Source: JBOFLG01 sp051657745
GTDB lineage: Bacteria; Actinomycetota; Actinomycetes; Actinomycetales; Dermatophilaceae
Direction: 5' to 3'
Assembly: GCA_051657745.1 (NCBI GenBank)
Contig: JBOFLG010000069.1
Location: forward strand, 1-7,500
Length of the DNA stretch: 7,500 nucleotides
In this document: positions 1-5,308 of the stretch, one piece after another
Layout: every line of letters starts with the position of its first letter
Numbering within the stretch: position 1 is the stretch's first letter
Made by a program: the position numbers and the translations under genes
The notes under the pieces: generated by a model
What the model was told of the DNA's origin: nothing
Database searches by the model: none
The model's input: only the letters and a program-made list of their open reading frames with translations

Positions 1-1471
1 CGAAGAGGCTCCCGGGCGCCGGTCCCCACGCCTCGCTCATCCGGGTGCGCAGGCTCGCGGGGAGGTCGGCGGTCCAGGCGGTGTAGTCGGATGCCGTGAC
101 CCGCACGTGGGCGTCGGTGAGGTGGGCGCCGGTCAGCCATTCCTCGTCCTGGCCGCCGGCGGCGATCAGCGCATGGATCAGCGCGTCCCCTGCCGCCGTG
201 TCTGCGGGCGGCGGCCCGGAGCTCGCCACGGCATCCGCGGACGCGTCGGCATCCGGGCTCGCGTCGGCATCCGGGCGGTCGTTGGCGCCACTGCCGTCGA
301 GGATGCGGGTGACCTCGTTGTCGGTGCCGAGGTCGTAGCCGGCGTCTCGGAGCCGCCGCAGCAGCCGTATCGCCGAGACCGGAGTGTCGAGGCCGACCGC
401 GTTGCCGATGCGCGCGTGCTTGGTGGGGTACGCCGACAGCACCAGCGCAAGTCGTTTCTCGGAGTTCGGAATGTGGCGGAGTCGGGCGTGTGCCACCGCC
501 GTCCGTGCGACCCGGTCGGTGCGCTCGGGGTCGGCCAGGTAGCGGGGGAGTCCGTCGCTGGGGTCAATTTCCTTGAACGAGAACGGTGCAGTGATGATCC
601 GTCCGTCGAACTCCGGGATGGCGATCTGGGTCGCCGAGTCCAGCGGGCTCACCCCGTCATCCGAGCGCTCCCATTCGGCGCGGCTCGAGGTGAGGCACAG
701 CCCCTGCAGCACGGGGATGTCGAGGGCCGCCATCCGCTCGACGTCCCATGACTCGTCGTCTCCACCCGCGCTCGCGCTCGCGGGGACGCTCCCGCCGGCG
801 GCCAGCACGGTCACGACGAGCGCGTCCAGGGTGCCGAACGCGGCATAGAGCTCGTCGGGCGCCGAGCGTAGCGAGCCGGCGAAGATCGGCAGGCCGACCG
901 CCTGCCCGGTGGCATCGACGGCGTCGGCGAGCGCGTGCACGAAGGCGGTGTTGCCGCTCGCCTCGTGGGCCCGGTAGTACAGGATGCCGATCCGCGGGAG
1001 GCCGGGGGTGTCGGCGCGGTGCGTCTCGGCGCGCTCGGCCCATCCCCAGCTGGGCAACGGTGCCGGCGGTTCGAACCCGGTGCCGGTGAGCAGCACGGTG
1101 TCGCTGAGGAACGCGTGCAGCTGGGCGAGGTTCACCGGCCCGCCCTCGGCGAGGTATCGATGCGCCTCGGCGGCGACCCCCATTGGCACGGTGGAGAGTT
1201 CCATCAGCTCGGCGCTGGGCTGCTGCTCGCCGCCCAGCATGACCACCGGGGTGCCGCTCGCTCGCACCCGGGCGAAGCCGGTGCACAAGTCCTGCGGCGA
1301 ACCGAGGATGCGGCCGAGCACGAGGTCGCAGCCGTCGATGACCTCGGCCATCGACTGGTGGCCGGCGCGGGCCGGGTTGGCCCACACCCAGGCGGCACCG
1401 GAGGCGCGGGCCGAGAGTAGGTCGGTGTCGGACGTGGACAGCAGCGCGATGCGGCGCGGCGACTCGGACAT
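1..1471 (-). CDS. cobN: Cobaltochelatase large subunit CobN (N-terminal 490 codons; runs off the left edge)
   Basis: CobN is the large, porphyrin-type-chelatase subunit that, with two AAA+/MIDAS-type partner subunits, inserts cobalt into hydrogenobyrinic acid a,c-diamide using ATP in aerobic cobalamin synthesis; it acts in the cytoplasm. The reading frame is open from 1471 to the edge. Family hallmarks seen are GILYYRAHEASGNTAF (about residues 162-177), the block YPTKHARIGNAVGLDTP at 348-364, and GDALIHALIAAGGQDEEWLT at about 428-447. The family is usually about 1,200 residues or more, so well over half of the protein, including most of the catalytic body, lies outside the window. The ATG at 1471 is chosen because AGGAGG sits 9 bases upstream and the protein begins directly with the conserved IALLSTSDTDLL segment. 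A short Asp/Ala/Ser/Pro repeat at about 399-414 interrupts an otherwise well conserved region. The homologous magnesium chelatase subunit (BchH/ChlH) is an alternative family member, but the upstream cobalamin riboswitch and the motif wording favour CobN. Confidence 0.95.
   Translation of the reverse strand, partial: MSESPRRIALLSTSDTDLLSARASGAAWVWANPARAGHQSMAEVIDGCDLVLGRILGSPQDLCTGFARVRASGTPVVMLGGEQQPSAELMELSTVPMGVAAEAHRYLAEGGPVNLAQLHAFLSDTVLLTGTGFEPPAPLPSWGWAERAETHRADTPGLPRIGILYYRAHEASGNTAFVHALADAVDATGQAVGLPIFAGSLRSAPDELYAAFGTLDALVVTVLAAGGSVPASASAGGDDESWDVERMAALDIPVLQGLCLTSSRAEWERSDDGVSPLDSATQIAIPEFDGRIITAPFSFKEIDPSDGLPRYLADPERTDRVARTAVAHARLRHIPNSEKRLALVLSAYPTKHARIGNAVGLDTPVSAIRLLRRLRDAGYDLGTDNEVTRILDGSGANDRPDADASPDADASADAVASSGPPPADTAAGDALIHALIAAGGQDEEWLTGAHLTDAHVRVTASDYTAWTADLPASLRTRMSEAWGPAPGSLF
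230..276. repeat. 18-bp tandem repeat inside cobN
   Basis: About 2.6 copies of an 18-base unit, GGCATCCGSGSWCGCGTC on the plus strand, start at 230, 248 and 266; the third copy is cut short after GGCATCCGGGC. Read on the coding strand each unit gives Asp-Ala-Ser-Pro-Asp-Ala or a close variant, at about CobN residues 399-414. It adds a low-complexity acidic linker just before the conserved GDALIHALIAAGGQ segment. The length being a multiple of three keeps the frame open, as expected for a slippage-prone linker in a surface loop. Confidence 0.75.
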
Positions 1472-1480
1472 GAGCCGGTT

Positions 1481-1486
1481 CCTCCT
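1481..1486 (-). promoter_or_regulatory. Ribosome binding site of cobN
   Basis: The minus strand reads AGGAGG here, a perfect Shine-Dalgarno core 9 bases before the ATG at 1471. It fixes the cobN start. It lies 2 bases downstream of a small hairpin (1489-1504) and may be what the riboswitch hides or exposes. Confidence 0.85.
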
Positions 1487-1488
1487 GG

Positions 1489-1504
1489 CGGGGTTCTCGC
1501 CCCG
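1489..1504 (-). promoter_or_regulatory. Small hairpin next to the cobN ribosome binding site
   Basis: On the minus strand CGGGG and CCCCG pair around a six-base loop (CGAGAA). The hairpin lies between the riboswitch aptamer and the Shine-Dalgarno sequence. No U-tract follows, so it does not look like an intrinsic terminator. A part in the expression platform is an inference from position only. Confidence 0.4.
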
Positions 1505-1507
1505 TCG

Positions 1508-1632
1508 AATAGTCGGAAACCCTCGGGGGCCGTGTCTGGCTGCGTCGCAGGCGACGTCACAGTGGCGGAACCGCCCCGGAGTCGCACCGGGTTCCAGCGT
1601 CACGAAGGAGTGGGGTCAACCTACTCCGAACC
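1508..1632 (-). ncRNA. Cobalamin (B12) riboswitch in the cobN leader
   Basis: The minus-strand RNA shows the conserved core of the cobalamin aptamer: GGAACCCGGTGCGACTCCGG (1595-1576), followed by GGCGG and CCGCCACTGTGA (1568-1557), then a B12-box-like CAGCCAGACACGGCCC (1542-1527). The opening GGTTGACCCCAC (from about 1622) resembles the 5' part of other actinobacterial B12 leaders. The segment between the ACTGTGA motif and the B12 box is short, about 14 bases with a GTCGC/GCGAC self-complement. The outer P1 helix could not be paired convincingly, so both limits are approximate. The element lies directly upstream of cobN on the same strand and so is expected to lower cobN expression when adenosylcobalamin or another cobalamin binds. 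A translational mechanism is more likely than termination because no terminator with a U-run is visible. Confidence 0.9.
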
Positions 1633-1651
1633 TCGGGCGCGCGCGGCATCC

Positions 1652-1661
1652 CGTCCGGACG
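1652..1661. repeat. 10-bp perfect palindrome
   Basis: CGTCCGGACG is identical to its reverse complement. It lies about 20 bases upstream of the estimated 5' end of the B12 aptamer. In DNA this rich in G and C such a short palindrome may be chance, but its place near the expected cobN promoter makes an operator possible. Confidence 0.35.
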
Positions 1662-1851
1662 TTGGAGGAGAGCTGTCCGCTGAGATGGCGAATCCGCCCG
1701 GTCGGTTGGGAACCCTCGTCAGCGCGCCATACCCGCCGCGCGTCTCGCGGAGTGAAACGGCGGTTGTTTATTGGGTCAGGGTCGGCGGGTTCGGGGTGCG
1801 ATGGGGTCAGGTGTGCGTCAGGCTGGGCAATGCCGTAGGGAGGCGAAGGGT

Positions 1852-1865
1852 AGGTCCGGTGACCT
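1852..1865. repeat. Short inverted repeat AGGTC-N4-GACCT
   Basis: Two perfect 5-base arms flank CGGT, about 95 bases before the first gene of the plus-strand operon. It could be a small operator or a leader hairpin. It has no following T-run, so it is not a terminator. Confidence 0.3.
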
Positions 1866-1960
1866 GCCATGGTTGTCGTGTGACCGCAGTGGTGCGGAGT
1901 GTTTCGACGGAGGCGGCGCGTCGGGTGTCGTCTCGCGATCTCACAGAGAGGGCGGTTCCC

Positions 1961-2260
1961 ATGTGGTTCGGCGGTGCAACAGAGGTGTCATGGTCGGCTC
2001 CCGGCTCGGTTCCGGGTGTAGTTCAGGCGGAGATCATCAACACGGAAGGTCTCCGGAGCGAGCTCCTGGTGGTGCTCGGGGTGGTCTTCATCGGGATCGC
2101 GGTGATCGCCGCCGTGAAGTATGGCTCCAAGGGCAGCCTGCGTGACCTGGGCGCGGTGGTTGTCGGGGTCCTGTTCGTGTTCCTGATCGTCGGCCTGGGC
2201 GCGTTGGTGACCACGGATGCCGGTCAGCAGTTGGTGTCGGCGATCTTCAATCTCGGGTGA
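1961..2260 (+). CDS. Small two-helix membrane protein, first gene of the type IV secretion operon (possibly pilin-like)
   Basis: The 99-residue product has two strongly hydrophobic segments, about residues 35-52 and 63-83, joined by a short basic loop (KYGSKGSLRD), with a polar 30-residue N-terminus and a short C-terminal tail ending in SAIFNLG. This size and layout is like VirB2/TrbC-type pilin subunits and other small membrane proteins found at the head of actinobacterial conjugation clusters. It lacks an obvious cleavable signal peptide, so the pilin role is an inference from position and topology. ATG 1961 is chosen because a purine-rich GAGAGGG lies 7-13 bases upstream. The same frame is open much further 5', but that stretch is arginine-rich, shows no conserved look and would overlap the riboswitch region. 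The next gene starts 10 bases after its stop, so the two are probably in one operon. Confidence 0.65.
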   Translation: MWFGGATEVSWSAPGSVPGVVQAEIINTEGLRSELLVVLGVVFIGIAVIAAVKYGSKGSLRDLGAVVVGVLFVFLIVGLGALVTTDAGQQLVSAIFNLG

Positions 2261-2270
2261 GGCGCCGGTC

Positions 2271-2630
2271 ATGAGGCTGACCACGGATGACCGGGTGTGG
2301 CGCTTTCAGGGCCGCTTGATCGAGCTGGATGAGGTCGAGATTCCGATGCATCCGCGGTACGTCGCGGTGGGCATCTTCCTGGTGGCGGCTCCGGTGTTCG
2401 CGGTGTTGTTGTCGCCGTTCGGGTGGTTGGTGACCGTGGTCGGCAGCGCGATGTACGCCGGGATCGTGGCCTGGCGGATCGCTGACCTGGTCACGGGTGA
2501 GGTGCCGGTGTCGGCGTGGATCGGGGTGGCCCGGTCTGAGGTCGCTGCCCGGCGTCGCTGGACGAGAGACCGGATGGATGCCAGGGCGCGGCGGTCGGCG
2601 CTCGCACTGAGTCGAGGAGGTTCGCGATGA
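2271..2630 (+). CDS. PrgI-like small membrane protein of the type IV secretion system
   Basis: The 119-residue protein has a short cytoplasmic-looking N-terminus with the segment ELDEVEIPMHPRYVAVG, two closely spaced membrane helices (about residues 31-47 and 50-68) separated by a tight SPFG turn, and a basic, arginine-rich C-terminal tail of about 50 residues. This architecture and its place immediately before a VirB4-type ATPase match PrgI-family proteins, which take the place of VirB3 in Gram-positive type IV secretion systems and bind the ATPase to the membrane. ATG 2271 follows GGTGAGG with a spacer of about 8 bases; an in-frame ATG at 2217 would overlap the previous gene by 44 bases and has no good ribosome site. 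The last codons overlap the ATPase start as ATGA (2627-2630), pointing to translational coupling. TcpE-like proteins are the main alternative. Confidence 0.7.
   Translation: MRLTTDDRVWRFQGRLIELDEVEIPMHPRYVAVGIFLVAAPVFAVLLSPFGWLVTVVGSAMYAGIVAWRIADLVTGEVPVSAWIGVARSEVAARRRWTRDRMDARARRSALALSRGGSR
2615..2620 (+). promoter_or_regulatory. Ribosome binding site of the VirB4-like ATPase gene
   Basis: AGGAGG lies 6 bases before ATG 2627, within the last codons of the preceding gene. It decides the start of the ATPase and keeps the arginine-rich N-terminal segment as part of the protein. Confidence 0.8.
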
Positions 2631-5308
2631 CGTCCCGAACAGCAGGCGCGGCGGATGGCGGCAGAGGCTCGCATCGTCGGCGACGCTCGCGCCGTCAGCA
2701 GAGTCTTTCGGTGGAACGGCCACGGTCGTACGACTGGGCGCTGAGCGGCGTCGCAGGTCACGTCACGACGGCCGAACGCGAAGTGCGGGCGTGGTACGTG
2801 CTGCACGAGGTGGATTGGGAGTTCTTGTCGACCGAGCAGCGCGAGGGGCGGATCCGGGCCCAGGCTGCGGTGTTGACCGCGCTGTCCGGGCGCACCGTGC
2901 ACGAGCGGGTGACCTCGATGCCGGTCGCGGCATCGATGTGGGCGGCGGCGCTGGATGCCGCGACCCCCTCCCCGGTGAACGCGGTGGCCTGGGCGGAGTA
3001 TCTCCGGGCCGGCCAGGACGCGCTGTCGGTGCGGTCGTTGTCGACGACGCCGGTGTTCTGGGGTGTGTCGGTCGGGAACGTCGACACGGTGTCGGCGTTG
3101 TTCGACGCAATCCGGCGTGGTGACAAAACGGCCCGGGCGCGGGACCGACTCCACGCGGATATCGACCACCTCGATGCGGCCGTGGAGACGGTGGCCCGGC
3201 CGGCGTCCCAGCGCGAGGTGGAGTGGTTGATCTCCCGGTCGCGCGGGCTGGGGTTGCCGAACCCGGCGCCGTCGTGGGCGGCGGGCTCGTCACCGATCGA
3301 CGTGTTCGACCTGGCTGCGGTGATGGACCAGGTCGAGGTGCAACCGGGGGGGCTCGGGTCGCGCACCATCCGGATGGTCGGTTCGCCGGACCGGTCGTTG
3401 ACGGTGGAGCCGGTGGAGCGGCACGTGGCGGTGCTGTCGGTGGCGCGGATGGAGGACCGCTCCATCCCGGAGATCTCACCGCCATGGCTGGCGCACGCGC
3501 GCCAACTCGGCGGCGTGGAGGTGTCCTCGCACTTCGAGGTGGTCGAGGGCGGTCGGGCCGCGAAGGACGTGGAGAAGCGGATCAGGCTCATTCACGACCA
3601 GAAGGCGCAGTTCGACCGGGTCGCACCAGAGTCCGAGCCGCCCGCCCTGGACCTGGCACACCGGGACGCCCGGTCGATGAAGCACGTGATGGAGGAGGGT
3701 TTCTCCACCGAGTCGACGCGCGTGTACGCGTACGTCCGGCTGGCCGTGTCCGGGGCGACCGCGAAGGCGGCGTTAGAACGGGCGCAGTCGCTGGTGAAGC
3801 ACTACGCGAAGGAACGGATCGAGGTTCGGCATCTGCGCAACGTGGAAGGCTCGTATCGGGAGTTCGTGCCGGGCGAGCGGATCGCCTCGACCGCGCACCT
3901 GCGGCATATGCCGGTCGTGACCTACGCGGCGGCGTTGCCGAATGTGTCCTCCCGGCTCGGTGACCGGGAGGGGCACATGTTGGGCCGCACTGTCGGTGCT
4001 GGTGGTCTGCCGTTCCTGTGGGATCTGCACCGCGGGATGGAGCAGGGCTCCCGATCCGGGTTGACGCCGCTGGTGTCCGGGCTCGGTGGGGGCAAGTCCA
4101 ACTTGATCGGGTTCCTGGCGGCGCTGGAGACGCTGTCCGGGGTGTGGTCCACGGTGTTCGACCCGTCCGGGCCGCTGGCTCGAGTAACGCAGTGGGCACC
4201 GATCGCGGGCGTGTCGTCGGCGCTGAACCTGCTGGATGCCGAGCACGGCACGTTGTCGCCGTTCGGGGTGGTGGTGGATCCGACCCTGGAGTCGGTGGAG
4301 GCCGACCCCGGCGTGCAGGACGCGATGCACCGCTTGTCGTCGTCGGTGGATCGTGGGATCTACCTCGCGGACCGGCGCCGGGATGCGATGGCGGCAGCCC
4401 GGATGGAGCGTGACGCGTTGGCGTTGGACGCGATGCGCGGGTGTCTCCCGGTCGGGGTGATGACCGGTCCGTTGACCGAGGTGCTGCTGTCCAGGGCGCT
4501 GGCGCAGGTGACCTCGACCCCGGAGGCATCGCTCGCGGTGGTGGTGGAGCACCTGAGTAACACCACCCTGTTCCCGGAGCCGGAGGCGCAGATGCTGTAC
4601 GAGTCGCTGCGCCAGATGATGGAGCATCCGCGGAGCCGGCTGTTCTTCACCTCAGGCGGGCGAACTCACGCCGGGGCACGGTTGCTGGTCATCACGTTGC
4701 CCGGGATGCGCCTGCCGCAGGAGGGTTCGGAGCGGTCCTCCTGGGCGGTGGAGGAGCGGTTGTCGGTGGCGGTGCTGAACCTGGCCGCGCAGTACGCCTC
4801 GTCCCGGATTTACGCCCGGGAGATGCACGTGCGGAAGTTCGTCGCGCTGGATGAAGCGCACCGGCTGGCGGAGTGGTCCTCCGGGCGCAACCTGTTTGCT
4901 CGTCTCGAGCGGGACTCGCGGAAGTGGAACGCGCGAGTGTTCACCGCGTCCCAGGACCGGCACACCGCGCTGGCTGCGCAGTCGGCGAGCAAGGCGCTGA
5001 TCTCGGACGCGATCATCGGAGCGTTGGATGACGAGGACCAGCAGGCCGACGCGCTGCGGCTGCTGGGGGTCAAGACCGGCGTCGGGTACGAGGAGGTGCT
5101 CGGCCGGCTCCGGCCGCCGGAGGGCACCCGGCCGCGAGACGAGTACCGGGATTTCGTCGCGCGGATCAACGGCCGGGTCGGCCGGTTCCGGTTCGACAAC
5201 ACCCTGCTGCCTGGCTTGGCTGCGCTGTTGGACACCCGGCCCCTGGACGAGGGCGGGCGCCGGATCGAGGGGACGTCAGGGTTGACTTCGGAGATGGAGT
5301 GGGTCTGA
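2627..5308 (+). CDS. VirB4-family conjugation ATPase (type IV secretion motor)
   Basis: The 893-residue protein is a VirB4/TraC-type ATPase that would energise assembly of the secretion channel and pilus from the cytoplasmic face of the membrane. Residues 1-25 are polar and basic (HRRRRSRRQQ). Residues of about 45-330 look like the VirB4 N-terminal domain of actinobacterial members, with the pattern AEREVRAWYVLHEVDWEFLS and WAEYLRAGQDALSVRSLS. The ATPase core occupies about 460-860: Walker A is SGLGGGKS at 484-491 (K490), Walker B is FVALDE at 738-743 (D742, E743) followed by AHRL, an RDSRK segment is at 762-766, and TASQD at 773-777 fits the sensor motif of this family. The first Walker A position is Ser rather than Gly/Ala. 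No membrane helices are evident; membrane docking is presumably through the preceding PrgI-like protein. It overlaps both neighbours (ATGA at 2627, TGATG at 5306), so stoichiometric co-expression is likely. A VirD4/TraG coupling protein is less likely because of the N-terminal domain and absence of membrane helices. Confidence 0.92.
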   Translation: MTSRTAGAADGGRGSHRRRRSRRQQSLSVERPRSYDWALSGVAGHVTTAEREVRAWYVLHEVDWEFLSTEQREGRIRAQAAVLTALSGRTVHERVTSMPVAASMWAAALDAATPSPVNAVAWAEYLRAGQDALSVRSLSTTPVFWGVSVGNVDTVSALFDAIRRGDKTARARDRLHADIDHLDAAVETVARPASQREVEWLISRSRGLGLPNPAPSWAAGSSPIDVFDLAAVMDQVEVQPGGLGSRTIRMVGSPDRSLTVEPVERHVAVLSVARMEDRSIPEISPPWLAHARQLGGVEVSSHFEVVEGGRAAKDVEKRIRLIHDQKAQFDRVAPESEPPALDLAHRDARSMKHVMEEGFSTESTRVYAYVRLAVSGATAKAALERAQSLVKHYAKERIEVRHLRNVEGSYREFVPGERIASTAHLRHMPVVTYAAALPNVSSRLGDREGHMLGRTVGAGGLPFLWDLHRGMEQGSRSGLTPLVSGLGGGKSNLIGFLAALETLSGVWSTVFDPSGPLARVTQWAPIAGVSSALNLLDAEHGTLSPFGVVVDPTLESVEADPGVQDAMHRLSSSVDRGIYLADRRRDAMAAARMERDALALDAMRGCLPVGVMTGPLTEVLLSRALAQVTSTPEASLAVVVEHLSNTTLFPEPEAQMLYESLRQMMEHPRSRLFFTSGGRTHAGARLLVITLPGMRLPQEGSERSSWAVEERLSVAVLNLAAQYASSRIYAREMHVRKFVALDEAHRLAEWSSGRNLFARLERDSRKWNARVFTASQDRHTALAAQSASKALISDAIIGALDDEDQQADALRLLGVKTGVGYEEVLGRLRPPEGTRPRDEYRDFVARINGRVGRFRFDNTLLPGLAALLDTRPLDEGGRRIEGTSGLTSEMEWV

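Larger units (their letters stand above)
1640..1960. other. Gene-free divergent control region between cobN and the secretion operon
   Basis: I see no convincing gene here; open frames crossing it are GC-driven and lack a good start signal. It must contain the promoter of the riboswitch-cobN transcript (minus) and probably that of the plus-strand operon. The most A/T-rich stretch, around 1752-1773 (GAAACGGCGGTTGTTTATTG), is the likeliest place for promoter melting, but no clean -35/-10 pair could be assigned on either strand. Visible structure is the ten-base palindrome CGTCCGGACG (1652-1661), three direct GTCAGG hexamers (1775, 1806, 1817), and AGGTC-CGGT-GACCT (1852-1865). Any of these could bind a regulator; none is recognised as a known operator. 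Confidence 0.5.

Noticed and set aside
1489..1504. Intrinsic terminator before cobN
   Set aside because: The hairpin has only a 5-bp stem and is followed by the ribosome binding site instead of a U-run.
1763..1791. Sigma-70-type promoter for the plus-strand operon using TTGTTT as -35
   Set aside because: At the proper distance the -10 position is GC-rich (around GCGGGT), so the pair does not hold.
984..1838. Long plus-strand open frame (284 codons)
   Set aside because: It is antisense to cobN and the riboswitch, rich in Arg/Pro/Ser as expected of GC-driven shadows, and has no protein-like motifs.
1532..1960. Upstream extension of the first secretion gene to an ATG at 1532
   Set aside because: The extra 143 residues show no conserved character, lie across the cobN riboswitch leader and have no ribosome binding site; ATG 1961 has a purine-rich site and gives a normal two-helix protein.
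2306..3169. Minus-strand open frame (287 codons) across the PrgI-like and VirB4-like genes
   Set aside because: Arg/His/Pro-rich shadow translation opposite two well supported genes.
3588..4627. Two long minus-strand open frames opposite the VirB4-like ATPase
   Set aside because: Their translations are low-complexity Pro/Arg/Thr or His/Arg/Gln-rich, typical of the strand opposite a high-GC gene, while the plus strand carries Walker motifs.
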